Assembly (NCBI GenBank): GCA_947623455.1
Contig: OX392534.1
Location: 33,299,426 to 33,363,425 of the forward strand
Direction of reading: 5' to 3'
From: Mimachlamys varia
Taxonomy: Eukaryota > Mollusca > Bivalvia > Pectinida > Pectinidae
DNA length: 64,000 nucleotides
Below are positions 13,401-28,400 of this stretch, piece by piece. Every line of letters begins with the position of its first letter. Within the stretch, counting starts at the first letter, position 1. A program made the position numbers and the translations under genes. The notes under the pieces are model-generated. The model was not told where the DNA came from, did not search any database, and saw only the letters and a list, made by a program, of their open reading frames with translations.

Positions 13401-16400
13401 GGGGAAATCCTAGGGGTGACACTGTTGATGGAGGATGCCTTACAGTCGGGATACGAGGACCCATCCGCTCTTGCCGATGTTGACGAAACAGAGTCGAAAA
13501 CCAGCAAGAAGGAGGGTCAAGGGTCACGTGGAGGTTCAAGGACAGGTTCAAGAGCCACAAGTCGTACAGATGTCCATAAAGATCCTCAGGAAGGCGTTGT
13601 TGCCAAGCTACGTAAGTGTTGTAAATAAACTGCTCAATATCATGAAACAAAATTTTCCTGAAATTTGAAAATTGTGTTAGTATATTATTACCTGGACTCC
13701 AAGATATTTGATTTTGACCTTTACCCTTTGACACAGCCACAGGAAGTAAAAGCCTTTCCCGAACCCATCAGCCAATAGAAGCTTACCGTCTGCTCAAGTT
13801 CTTCCTCATGCAATGGAAATGCCTGGAGTTCCTGAAGTTTGATTGGGGGAAGTGGCGTCTACAAGTGGAGAAGATAGAATCTCCGCCTCTGTTCAAGGAA
13901 TTTTGGTGAGTAAAAAGATAAAGACAATAAGTTTCAAACCTGAAAAATTAAATCCCAATTTAGGTAGCTACTGTAAATGATGAGGTTGAGTGCCTTGGTA
14001 CATTGTTATAGAAATATATATATGTCAAATAAAAGATTTGGAGAAAGATATAAAGGTCAGGGTTATGACAATCACTCAGGAAAATAATTTTGACCAAGAT
14101 AAACAAAAGGTATTGAGGAGTTTCTGTAAAGCAAAAGGTTTATGGGACCTGCATCATTCACCTGTATTTTTCTGAATTTGTAGAAATGCAAGAAAGTATG
14201 ATTTTTATTTTATTTTTTTTACAAATCTGAAACCGATGAGACCATTGCTCTATTAAAACACTTGGTCAGAATAATAAAAGGAACATATATAAAAAAAATC
14301 AATGCATACTAATATATGATCCTTTTTACCGGTAGGTTGTAAGGCGTGATTTGTTTGGATAGCCTTAACTCCCAACAAACTGTATGCCAAATAACTATGA
14401 TTCCAGGTTTTGTTTTTCTGAAGAAGTTCTTTGAATAAAATACAAGTGTTGAGATCTGACAGACAACAGATGCTGAATTAAGGTTACTTTTTGAAGTGTA
14501 CATGAGCTAATTTCATTTATGTAAAATAACAATTCCACACAGGTGACTGAAATGTGTTTTGTTATCTACAGTAAACTGTATAAGACGGAGATTCTTATGC
14601 CAGTGTTGACTAGCATTGCTCGTCGTCTCGGACAGGGCGAAATGTACGAAGGTATTGCCTTAGACACAGACCCACTTGTCATGCCGAAAGGGGCTTCAGA
14701 AATTGAGGTCAGATCTAAACAGGTAAGTTGTCGTAAGATTCTGTCGCAATAGGTTGTGAAATTCAATATCATCATCAGAGTCCTTTATAAATAAATGCTG
14801 TTCTTTTCCAATTAATTATTTGTAAAATTAAAAGATATGAGACTGTCAAAATAATGGAGTCAAACATATTGATCTCCGTGTTCAAAAGTTTGATGTTAAG
14901 TTTACACAATAACTGATTATACTGTCTGTGTTGAAAAGTAGGATTGTCCGAGAATAAGCCCTGACTTCTTCCTGAACACATCCATCCCTGCAGACATATT
15001 TGAACCCTTCAAATTCAAAGGTTGGAATAGTTCATTATGAAATTTCAGGGGTGAATGAGTAAAAAAGATGCTTGTATAAGGTTTGTAAAAGACATCATGA
15101 TTTTCTATTTAAACAGCTGATCAAATTATTGGAAACCTATGAGTGCCACCAAATTATGGAGATCCGAAAGAAGATTGCAAGGGAGATGACTCTAGTCACA
15201 GCAGAGCGGGCCCGGGAGGAGTCGGCTTTGTCAACAGATCTTTGGAAACGACAAGTAAGCATAAGCTGATAAAAGTCCATAGTTTTACCCTAATTGACCT
15301 CTCAGTGTAACTATTTCAAAAGGATACATCTGCCATTGTGTTGATTTTAAAACAAGCGAGTTATTTTCGAAATAAGATACAAGTTACTTGATTAGAAAAA
15401 ATTATATATAAAAAATTCTTTTTATTGCATTTTTATTGAAATTCATTAAATTTACTTATAGAAATGTCCTTTTATTATGATGACTGGACCGTAATAAAAA
15501 TATTTACATGGTAAATTGTTGTAAAATGTCTAGGCATCAGTTTTTTAGGAACGTGTTGACAAAATACATTTACCCAAAGCTGTAATAATTTAATATGTGT
15601 AACAGTTATAAAAAAATGTTCCTCCAGTTCTGTTATTGTTATGTAAACTGACTGAAACAATTCAGATCAATTATTAGATATGTTTCCTTTCTCCTAAATA
15701 AAGGCCATGAAGGAGAGTTTCACCATCAATAAACCTCACCTAACCGAGAACTTTGTTGACCTACTTATGTCCAACGCCAAAGAGGGTGAAGAAGGGGAGG
15801 TAACTTTCACGTCGGAACACCTCAATCGCTGTGTCATGGAGCTGGCTTCCCAAGTCATGGGGCGTGAAAAGAGCAACTTTGAAAGGTAAGGAATATGACC
15901 CCATGTATATATTGTCAGTAATGGAAATATGATGAAGGTTTTAAATCTTGCCATGTAGTGGGTGATAGTTAGAAAACTATGCACTGTGTGCCTTAGTCAT
16001 AACACAACAATATATCCCCTGGCCCTGATTTCATCAACGTTCCTTAACTTAACAAAATTCTTTACCTTAAAAATCTCCATAGGAAACCATTACAGAATTT
16101 AAAGGGGAAATCCTTAGTTAAGGAACTTTCCTTAAATTCTGCAATGCTTTCCTATGGAGATTTTTTAGTTAAGGAATTTCATTAAGTTAAGGAATGTTGA
16201 TGAAACCGGGGCCAGGAGTATGAATAATATTGTTATATGCCGTACTTAGAATGAATACAATTTTTTTTTACAAACATGTATACCAGTATAATAGTCTGTT
16301 TCTCTTTGTATGATAATCAATTTGTCTTTGTAAAGTAGAATGTTAGTCTGTTTAATTATATACTATTATGTGATAATCTGTTTATGTCAGAATATTACTA

Positions 16401-19400
16401 TAATGACATATTTCTCTGTGTAAAGCAGTTTGATATATGGTTTCTATTTTTATAGCAGTATGATAACCTGTTTCTCTTTGTAAAACAGTTTGATATCCAG
16501 TTTCTGTGTTTACAGCAGTATGAGAACCTGTTTCTCTCTCTATTCAGCTACACAATGTACTACGAGAACCTATTTCTCTCTCTATTCAGCTACACATTGT
16601 ACTGTGAGAACCTGTTTCTCTCTGTATATTCAGCTACACAATGTACTACAAGAACCTGTTTCTCTCTGTATATTCAGCTACACAATGTACTACAAGAACC
16701 TGTTTCTCTCTGTATATTCAGCTACACAATGTACTACAAGAACCTGTTTCTCTCTGTATATTCAGCTACACAATGTACTACAAGAACCTGTTTCTCTCTA
16801 TATTCAGCTACACAATGTACTACGAGAACCTGATGAAGGTCCATCACCAGCTGCTGTATCAAAAGGAACAGGAAGTGAAGCAGCTGAAGGACCAGGTGAA
16901 GATGTACCAGAACAACGTCCAGGTAGAAGTCCAATGTGACCTGGCTACTCAGGCCCACGACATGTTGATGGGTACGTTACGAAAACTATAAACATGCATA
17001 TCTACGATAATTGTCTCGCCTTCAAAGAAAGTCAAGAAAAGTGAGACTAACTGGTATTGCTTTTCTGGCCACATTAAAGTCCACTTTACACAGTGTTATT
17101 GTTATATGATTTAATTGAAATTTGGTTTCATTACTCCAACTATCTTACTTGACACATACACATATTTCCAATTTGGAAGAAATTTGTTTGTTGTTTCTTT
17201 TTTTTTTTTTTGTAAAATTTTTTATTGGATTTGGTTAAATGTGAAACAGTTTTCTCTAAATTGAGGTAAGGTGTTCACTATGATGGTATCATCGGATATC
17301 AATAGTTTACTTTTAGTCTCTGTGTATTTTGCCGAACTTTTATATTCCGTTTTTATTTTGACGTCATTCACAAAGCACGGAAGGGGGGACATATTATCAT
17401 ATAATTATGCGTAATTCTTGTCTTATTATAGTGGTAATCTTATTTCAGTGATTTTCAGACTAAAAGCATTATGATTGTGCTAATTACAGTTTCTGTATAT
17501 TGCTTCGTTGAGTAAGCATTTTGAGAGTGCCAACTCTTCATTTGATTAAAAATTTGGTTATGTGCTAAAATTTGAATGCATAAAATTTTTTTTTTTTCAT
17601 TAATCAAGGTGAAGCATGCAATTTGATTTTTTTATGAAAACTGAATTATTTATTGTACTGCCAAGCTGATTAACCATTTTCTGACTCAAACCAGGAAAGA
17701 GATGAGTTTATTACAGTATAATTACATGATGTCACTTCTCCTGAACTGCGGTAGATGTATATGGCTAGGGTTATTGGAAGTGAGTTGCATATGTAAAGTC
17801 AAATTTGGTTCTGTCTGTCTTCAGAGATCACTGCCTTACGAGCCAAGATCTACGAAATGCGGTCAACAACTCTAAACCAGGAAGCAGAGATAAGGGACAA
17901 GGTGAAAAAGGAATACAATGACCTTGTAGGGAACATGATGGAGGCGTGCGACCACATCAAGGCGAAGTTTGACGAATTCAGGTACGAAAGACTTTTTTAT
18001 AAAAAAAATGTGTTCTTACAAAAATTTTTTTTTTTTTTTTTTCATGAAACTAATGTGTCGTCTTGGGCAGATAAAGTGATATTAAGCAAAATCCATTTCA
18101 AATTATGTGATTATAACAGAATTAAATAACATACCAGATTATATAGCAGGAAACCATGATATTAAGCAGTGACATGTGATATTAAGCAGTGACATATGAT
18201 ATTAAGCAGTGACATGTGATATTAAGCAGTGACATGTGATATTAAGTAGTGACATGTGATATTAAGCGGTGACATGTGATATTAAGCGGTGACATGTGAT
18301 ATTAAGCAGTGAACTGTTATAATATTTATACTTGACAACTTTTCTGTTAAAAAGAAATCCTGAAATTATCTACCAAGGTATAGCTATGTTACTTTAACTT
18401 CAAATTTAATTTCAAGACAAAATTTGTCACAAATTCCGCAAGTTTATATCTTCATAATTACATAATTACTTTTGTAGAACATGACTGTTTGTACATGTGA
18501 TACTAAAGTGATGAAACATAAAGAATTAATGTTTAACATATTGTTAATACATGTATACATTTTTTTCCATTAAAATTTATGCAGGCACGAGTTACATGAT
18601 GACGTAAATGACATGATCACAGAGACGCGACGAGAAACACTGAGGTCCATGGAGAGTGTCAAACAAAAGTCAATGGCAGACGCAGGTAAGGGAGGAGTTG
18701 TTCCCCTTTGTATTTTGTTCTCGGCTGTATAATTTCATTAAATTTTATTGGTTATAAAATAATTTACAATATTCTAAATCAATATATCAGTTTTCTGGTT
18801 TTCAGGGAGAGGTTATGAAAAAAATCTTAAGAGGCGATTAGTGTTGATAAAATGAAGAAAGTGATGCCACGCTAAATTATCAAGTTTGTTGTTGGAAGTC
18901 AATCTAGAAAAAAAAAAAAAGTAGTAATGAGTTAGTTACATAACTGTAGTCTTTCTGCTAAAATAGATTTTGGCAAAACTGAAAGTGGAAAAATATAGAA
19001 TTAAATTTACACTACTACAAATTTCTACTAAAACTATCATACCTATATGGTTTTGGCCTTAAGTTTCATAAAAAAAAAAATTAAAATCTTCATTCAAACT
19101 TTCAAAACATTTAATAGTTCTCTGATACAGTTGTGGAATTCATGTGTGTGTTACATACACACCCTCCAGTCCCATTGGCTGTCTATTATTTTGCAAATTT
19201 GACAAATCTGCATAAAGAATTCTCAAAATGCCTTCAGTTCAAAAGACATTTCTACCATGTGCGAGAACAAGCAGCACACATAAACAAGTTTTTTTTATTT
19301 CACTTGATTTCCAGGAACTCAAACCTGCTTAATTTCAAGGCTATAGTGATGAAATGAAGCACATTAACCTTATACAGATGTGTTTAAGCATTCATGAGGA

Positions 19401-22400
19401 CATTTAAAAAATACACAAGAAAAAACAGCCAGTGACTTTAGAGATGTTCCAGTCAATGTATAATGGAAAAGACTTTGAATCATGAAATTGTGTGTTTTTA
19501 GAAGAAATAGAGATCATTCTGGAGAAGGAAAACACATTTATTTCAGATGTAGGAGGTTTGTGGGAGAACAACTATCCAACAGAACCCAGCATTGTTTTAG
19601 TTCACCTTACTTGAAGGTGTTGTAGTAGAAACTATTTGTTTCTGATTGATTTATTTAAGAAATGATGACGTTCAGTTGTTGTATTTGCACTGAAAATTCT
19701 ATGAAAGCAGATTTGCAGTAGAATATGGTTGTTATTGCAGATTTAATTTGAACATAACTTTTCTATCAATACCATTCTGCCCAATTCATCTAACAAACCT
19801 AATCCCCTTCCCCTGTATCACATTGATTCTATTGTATTTTCAGCCCACCGTCTCAAAGATGGTAGACTATTAAAATCTGTGAAATTCACAAGATTGAATA
19901 CTCTTTTTGCTGCTAGCAGCAATACAGTGTACAGTAATACCCAATTTACTCAAACCCGGTTTGCTCGAGTAACCCTCATTTGTCGAACAGTTTGTTAGGT
20001 CCCGACTGAGTTCATATATATTCAACCAACCTTGGATTACTCAAATACCATATATTCCTCAAACTATTGATCAGGTCCCCACGAATTTGAGTAAGTGAGG
20101 TTTGACTGTATTCCTCGAACTATTGATCAGGTCTCCACGAATTCGAGTAAGTGGGTTTGACTGTATTTCTCGAACTTTTGATCAGGTCCCCACGAATTTG
20201 AGTAAGTGGAGTTTGACTGTATTCCTCAAACTATTGATCAGGTCCCCACAAATTCAAGTAAGTGGGGTTTGACTGTATTCCTCGAACTATTGATCAGGTC
20301 CCCACAAATTTGAGTAAGTGGAGTTTGACTGTATTCCTCAAACTATTGATCAGGTCCCCACGACTTCGAGTTAGTGGGGTTTGACTGTATTACTTATTAT
20401 AAGGATATCATCTTATGACACTCTTTCAATATTTAAGGCTTAAAACAACCGGAATGTAAGTAAACTATATAAAAATTGCTTCTGTTAAAAACTTTTTTTA
20501 TGCTATTTCCAGTTCATACCTTTGGCATTATAGTTTTACGGGACACTGTTTTTGTGTGACAATTTTCCAGCACCGTTGCGGTTACATATACGTACTTCAT
20601 ACACCCTTTGGAAGACTCTACCACAAAATACAGTTTCATTCATAAACTCTTCTTCAAGACATCCATCCATAAAGTGACTTGAATTAGACTCCAAAGTTTA
20701 GCAAAGTGAAACAAATGCATGTCTGAGCAATGAGAAAACAAAGATTTATCGAGTAATATTTTCAGTTATTAGGACACACAGCACTACATTCACATCTGTT
20801 ACCAACGACAAGTGTTAATCTTTAAACTTGTGCAGCTAACAAAGATATCTTAGAAAAAATTATTGTTTCAAAACACAAATAAAATAAAATGAAACAAATT
20901 AAAATACAAATTTTTTTTTGATGGGAACAAAGTCAATTGTTACCTGTTTTATGTCACTTTACCTAAAATCTTGTTATCATAAATGATACAAATATTATTA
21001 TAAATCTATTCCAAGAATTTTGCATTTCGCAGTTTAATAGTACCAAATTATTTATAAGGAAGCTATGTGTTATAAGGAAGCTAGCTCTTTGCCATTGTTC
21101 GCACACAGAGTGTACTCGGTGGACGATGATATGGTCATTCTAAATTCTGCCTTCGTCTAACACAAGCCGAAGGGCTTACTGTTTTATAATTACCGAAGTC
21201 ACTTATTCTTCTGTACTTTGGATATTATTTTTTATGTAATGTAACTGTTTTATGTTTCTTTGTGTCATGATAAAGGAGTGAATTGCTTCGAAAGTTTGAC
21301 AGCACCAGTTTGTCTACACTGTTGGAATTACTTCGTTGCCCTTTATATTTATGAATAAAATATAAATTATTTGAAATATGAACTCAACAGAATTAAACAC
21401 AACTGTTGGAATTACTTCGTTGCCCTTTATATTTATGAATAAAATATAAATTATTTGAAATATGAACTCAACAGAATTAAACACAAAAAAACAAACAGTC
21501 CACAGAAACAGATTATCCCGGGAGGAGCAAAGTATTGTAGAAGCCGTTTCAATTTATTTTCAGCTATCGTCAGAAATTCATGGTACTATTCTCTGATGTT
21601 TGCATACCGTGGGCTGAAATAGATGTAAATCCTCATTTCCCCAAATAGAAGTTTATTCGGAGATTTTGACCAATCAGAATGCGACACTCTGTTAGATCAT
21701 TTTACCTTGAGCACAACCAGTATATTTCTGTAGGCATGACGCCAATGTCAATCGCTGTATAGTAGGACCTTATATTCTAACACAATTGACACAATCGACA
21801 GGTTTTTTTGACAGGCGGTGCTACAAAATAAACGGGATACCCCAGCCGAATTTCCCGGCTGCATGTAATTGTGGATGAAAGTATCAATATGATTGGCTTC
21901 TATTTTAGTGCGAAAACGAGGGTTTCCATCTATTTTAGCCCACATTATGCAAACGTCAGAGAAGTGTACCGTGGTTTCCGACAATGATTTTCAGCATGTT
22001 AGAGGACAGTTTTGCTATGAGAAGCAGTTGTTGCATTTTTTGTGGCATATAGCTTACTGGCTTTCGTTTTTTGTTCAATTATTTCTTAAGTTTCAGAGTA
22101 GAATTATAGAACACTGATGTGTGAACACAAATCAAGACCAACAAAATTTAATATTGATACAATTTTATTTTGGCTTGGAATAATGAGTGAAAGGTTTAAG
22201 GGTGAAGATGTATCCATGGCTCTGACTGGCTGATTTCTTTTTATACCTGCTTCCTATTGGTACAGATTTGGTGTTTTATCAATTTGTAAATTCTATTTTA
22301 TGAATCTTACAATAACTTTGTGACCAAGTATTTTTTTTTTTTTTGAATGACAGGCAAAATATTTTGTCCTTTTTTGTTTACGAATGATGATCAAAACATT

Positions 22401-25400
22401 TTGTCCTTTTCTGGGATGGTATGGTATGAGAAAATTCAACAACTCCCTTCCATTTCTAAGTAAAATATTTTACCTACAAAATCCCATGCCAGGTAATAAG
22501 CTGACCTAAATCTATGTAGGTAAATATTTTAACTCAAAATCAGGGAGGGGGCTTAATTGCAGGCACCCACTCTGTTCCATGGAAATGTCAAAGTGGGGAG
22601 GGGCTTATTTGTGAGAAGGGACTTATTCAAGGTAAACTACTGTAGAAAATGCCAACAAAAGGATTTTCATTGCCCTGTTATAAGCTCACCCATCTACTTT
22701 GTGTATGCCCCCCCCCAACCTTTTGACAGATAAATATATATGGGAGTGATATATTTTTTCAAGAGTTTGCATTTTAATATTCATTGTTGAGTTGAAATCT
22801 GTGTGTTTCTATAGAAGTTTCTTTTATTTCAGATTTGTAAATGGTTGGTTTGGAAGTTTTGACTTTTTGATTTTATTATGCAATGAAACTTACTGAATCA
22901 AGAGATAGAAATCATTTTTATTATTCAATCATACAGGTACATTGTAGAGACTTCTTAATAATCAATGTAAATTGTAATTTGCATTTCTCTTTTCTGTCTA
23001 ATGATCCTAAAAGTAATTGTTTTGTCATAAAAATATAGTGCATGTGTATTGAAGTGTCCCTTTTGTAACAAAAACAAAATTTTGAAAATTCATGTTTTTG
23101 GGGGAATTTGTTTTTTTGTGAAACCAAATATAGCCTTCTGATTAATTCATTCTTTGTACTTGTTCAGATGAAGAACTGATCCAGAGGAATCTTGCCAAGT
23201 CTGAACAGATTCGGGAACTGAAGAACGAGAACCACAACCTGAACGTCCTTGTTCTCAAGATTAAGGCCATGAACAACTGGAGGCAAAACCACACCAACCT
23301 GTCCTTTGTCAAAACAGTGAGGATTGTAGTCGAATTGTATACAATAAGTTACAAAGCTTAATCCAAATATTCTGATACTGGTCAAATTTGAGTTTACGTA
23401 TTTATTTGAGTCAGAGCTCTAAAATATTGTTCATGTTGTACCAATGTTCTAGTCCCAAGCTAATTAAGGCTGGGTACAAGATGGGGGCCGCGGTGGCCGA
23501 GTTGTTAAGGTGTTCAGACATTCTACCACTAGCCCTCCACCTCTGGGTTGCGAGATCGAATCCCACATAGGGCAGTTGCCAGGTACTCACCATAGGTCGG
23601 TGGTTTTTCTACAGGTACTCCAGCTTTCCTTCACCTCCAAAACCTGGCATGTCCTTAAATGACCCTGGCTGTAGGACATAAGAAACAAAATAAACCAAAC
23701 CAAACAAAATGGATGATGTCACAGGTCAGAGGTTACTTAAAAATTGCTATGGAAAAATGAAGGTCATCTGCTCATTTACCTTTAGTTCCGGAGAAACATT
23801 TTTCAAGAACTTGTTTGAAATTTTCACAGATAAACCAACTGAAGATGGATGCTAACCAAAGTAAGAAGGAATATGTGCAAATTAAGATGAAGGCAGACGA
23901 GAAAGTGATTTTACTCCGTCAGCAACTCTCAGCCATCAGAAAGGCTCTCACCTCCACAGAAAAAGAATGTAACGAGATACGCAAACAGCTTGACAAAGAG
24001 GTATGTCTGTTAAAATCTTTGGTCAGTTTTCAAGAAAAGTGCAGTGGCACCTGGTAAGTACACTCACATACAAGCTTTCCTGCTTGTGGGTTGGAGGCAT
24101 AGTTAGTGTCTATTTACAGTGGAACCATGCTGTCAATATCTTTTATGATTTATCCCCTCAATTGAATGTTGATTCACAGACACTAGAACCCACTTTAAAC
24201 CATTTACTACACAGCCTAGGTGATTTGTATTGAGTATAACAGGATAAACGCAACTCTCAGAAAATTCATTGCTATGACAGGTTTTGGAACTGTCCCACAG
24301 TGTGTTTTAACTACTTCGTAAGATCTTCCTTTACACTTGAGTACAATATACATGTATTGCCATTACTTTTGGGAAGCTGAAGTGATTTGTTACTTTTCAA
24401 TCAATCGTGTTCCACAAGGGCAAAGTCAGAGTGAAACATGATAAATTCAAGGAGAAACACAGAATCTTGACAACATGATGTTTTATTACCCTGTGGTCAG
24501 GTGACAAGTATCAACCAATCAGACACACTTTCATAGAAATGATGTAAAAATGAGGTGTATTTTTGTCTTGCATTTACAGTTGAAGGAGAAGTTGGAGAAG
24601 ACACATGAGGAAATGCAGAGAGCAGCCAGTCAGAAACAGCTTGAAATGGCTAAACAAGCTAACATAGAAAAACTGGTGAGTTCTACACAGAGGCCGTACA
24701 GAGGTCACACAAAGGTCACACAACGGCCATACGAATGCTACATATGGTCACACAAGGGTCTCATATAGATCATACAAATGTTACACAAAGGCCATACAAA
24801 TGTTACATATAGATCACACTTAGGTCATACAGAGGTCACACATCACACTTAGGTCATACAGAGGTCACACAAAGTTCATACAAAAGTTACACATACATAT
24901 GTAGGTCTCACAGAGGTCATACAGAGGTCACACATCACACTTAGGTCATACAGAGGTCACACAAAGGTCATACAAATGTTACACATAGGTCTCACAGAGG
25001 TCACACAGAGGTCACACATCAGACTTAGGTCATACAGAGGTCACACAAAGGTCATACAAATGTTATCCATAAGTCTCACAGAGGTCACATGGGTCACACA
25101 GAGATCAAACAAACATAACACAGATATCACAGCAATTAAACAGATTCACGGTCCTTTGGTTCATTCCCAGTTATGTCAAAACTATTTACTTAACTTGAAA
25201 TTGCATTTTAACTTGTTTTTAAGTTATTCTATCATGAAAAATTGTGAAAACAAGGTTCAATAACAAACTATTTATACTGAATCTTGTCTCGGTAGATTGA
25301 GGAGCTTGACTACAAGGATACGCGACTGAAGACAATGTTGGACGTCCAGGATAAAAATACCAAGTTCCAGATGATTCAACAGGAAAAAGTTCGCAAAGAT

Positions 25401-28400
25401 GTAGACTGTATCAAAAAACAGCTCAACCACGAACGTGGGCTCAAACTAGACGCCTTCAACCGTGTCGATGAACTCCAGACACATGTAAGTACTTAACAAT
25501 TTACCGTCAAGATTTATTAAGTATTACCAGTACTGGGTAAGCTCAATTTAGGTAATGCAACATGGTGTATTAACTCCTTCACCCCCAACATATCACAATT
25601 AACTATTTCAACTTTTGAATCAGGAGAGTTCATATGTGTTATCAGGGGTGAATAAAATGTTTGATTTATAATAACAGTATTTACACTTAAAAGATGTAAA
25701 AGTCTTTTTTCATGGACCTATTTTGTTAAATACATTGATGAATATATATCAAGATGGCCGCCACTTTACCCTTGTGTTTGAAAATAGACTATGACAGAGC
25801 TTTTGCAATTTTTTGGCATCAATAAAAATATTTGTCCTTTAAAGTTTGATTAATTATACTTTTTGTAAATTGATTTGATGATTAAAACATTTTATTTACC
25901 AAAACGTCTAGGTTTACGACATAGAATCTGCCTTTATGACGAGAACACAGTCAGCCATCACAGCCCGACCCCTGTCTCCGGCACAAACAGGTCAGACTCA
26001 CACCGTTCCAGGAAGAATAAATATTGTATCAATAGGACATATATTGTCAGTCATTCTCCGGTAATGTACATACCATACATTTAACCTTCAATGGTACATA
26101 ATTCTTTGTAATTGGGATTAAAAAATTGAGTACAACATTTATTGTGCTTGGTATAGTGAAATGTGAGAAAGGGAAAATAACATTGAACATTTATGGATAT
26201 TTACTGGCTAAGGGCAAAAGTTTGGCTAGTTCATGGTATGTAGTTTTGAATATTAAATATTTTCACCTTTAATTTTGAATTTTGAAAATATCATGACTTC
26301 AGGCAACTTTGAAACTCTGAATTATGACATAATTTTTCATCGATGTTTGATTTTATGGTCAGAAACAGTCTTATTTGCATTGACTTTGTTCACTGTTTGG
26401 ACCTAGGAATACAACAGGACAAAAGAGAAAAAAAAATTGAATTAGGTTCACTAGTATTGTTGCTGGTCGTTAAGTTTGTAATGATGAAATTGTAAGTATA
26501 AAGCTTGTCAAGGTCCTGTGTTTGTAATGATGTAATTGTAAGTATAAAGCTTGTCAAGGTCCTGTGTTTGTAATGATGAAATTGTAAGTATAAAGCTTGT
26601 CAAGGTTCTGTGTTTGTAATGATGAAATTGTAAGTATAAAGCTTGTCAAGGTCCTGTGTTTGTAATGATGAAATTGTAAGTATAAAGCTTGTCAAGGTCC
26701 TGTGTTTGTAATGATGAAATTGTAAGTATAAAGCTTGTCAAGGTCCTGTGTTTGTAATGATGAAATTGTAAGTATAAAGTATAAAGCTTGTCCAGGTCCT
26801 GTGTTTGTAATGATGAAATTGTAAGTATAAGCTTGTCAAGGTCCTGTGTTTGTAATGATGAAATTGTAAGTATAAAGCTTGTCAAGGTCCTGTGTTTGTA
26901 TTTTACAGTCAAGTCCAATAACTCTAAACGAGCACAGTCTGCCTACGGTACGGCCCGGAGTCGGATGTCTAGTCGCGGCACTCCAACTCCCTCTGGGGTG
27001 TGGCCTCCGCCAGTCTCTTGGCCCGCTGGTCACAGGAGCATGACCGCCGTCCCACCCTCCACGCTTGATTACAACAACCTCGACAAGAAGTCTATTCAGC
27101 GACCGAAAACTGTAAGTAATCTCAGTGTGCTATAGGTCCTTATGTTGTACTGAATTATACCTTTGTCGAAATCAATTGAACATTTCTTTGCTGAAATTGT
27201 AGGAAAACTATTTTCAATAACTTTCGGATAAAAAAGCATAACAAAATATGAAGTAAATCTGTCTTTCCAGCATAAACAGATAGAAAATATATCGTAAAAA
27301 AAAATTAAAAATATTTTGATTTTATTTGATAAAGGATCTTTTGAATTTTGTAGGTCTTAGTTTTTGTGATAAATGGATGAAATTTTATATATAGGATATC
27401 TTTAGTATTAATTGGGGGCTCGAAAACGGCAATTTACATTCCAATCCTGATATGGTTGTGGTTGTTTTTTCTTGATAGTCGTACATGAAACAAGTGGTAT
27501 GGTCTCACTAAGTGTGATGTGTGATATTCTGTTTTGTGTGGGATTATGGAATATCTATATTTATGTATATGCATGTATATATGTAAACTGCATATATATG
27601 TGCATGGTATCTTGTTGTATGACAAAATAAATAATTTACATATTTTGCATGAAAACTAAATAAGATAACAATTCTGGAAAAGTTTGACAAATGTATTTAA
27701 ACATCACTTAAAAATTTTACTTTTAAAATTGATTTTGTGAAATTCAATGACTTAAGTTAACTCATTCACCCCTAAAGACACAATTGAACTCTTCCAAATC
27801 AGAGGTTGGAATAGTGCATTTTGAAACTTCAGAGGTAAATGACTTAAAATTCATATAATATTGAATCAGAATAGTTTTCCATTTTTCGTCCTTTATCATA
27901 TAATTTAAAACAGTTATAGTTTAAAGCAATGGTGAATACAGAGTTTTATGAACTCATGTGAATATGATATTGACCTTCTTATTGTGCTCCTATTTATAGA
28001 TCAAAGTCCTGGGTTGATAAATATTAATATTCACCTAAGCAGAAGACAGTAATTGTATTCATATATAATTGATGTATATGTTAGCAAGGGTTTCTATATC
28101 TATGTGTGATATATACATGTATGTGTAATCATTTTATTCAAATTATTGCATGTAAGAGAATAAAGACGAACATAGTTTCTTTTTAATATGTGAATAGTCC
28201 TATTATTGAACCCCTATATATATATTATAGAGATAGTACTTCATCATTATAGTATTATTGTCATAAGATAAGATAAAGTCATGTTATTGGACGATCTATA
28301 TCATAATCTTAAATTAGCATAGGGTCTTATACAAATGCATTCAGTACATATAATTGTGTGAGAAAGAGAATCTCTGATGTGTTCCTTTTTCTGTCATTAA

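Larger units (their letters stand above)
18686..23167. other. 4.5-kb intron
   Basis: This intron holds the 56-bp array near 20045-20390 and the 84-bp duplication at 21319-21486. I see no supported gene. Short open frames at 19133, 21748, 21893 and 22921 have no conserved-looking sequence or splice support. Text around 21110-21180 (gccttcgtctaacacaagcc) may be a piece of a further element, but I cannot define its ends. Confidence 0.6.

Noticed and set aside
16490..16991. Open frames of 92-149 codons
   Set aside because: They arise from the acceptor-bearing 42-44-bp repeat. Only 16808-16971 fits the spliced protein.
23388..23593. 60-codon frames on both strands
   Set aside because: They lie inside the tRNA-derived SINE.
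26646..27033. Minus-strand frames of 65-90 codons (SLQTQDLDKL repeats)
   Set aside because: Translation of the 46-bp intron minisatellite and the antisense of exon 28.
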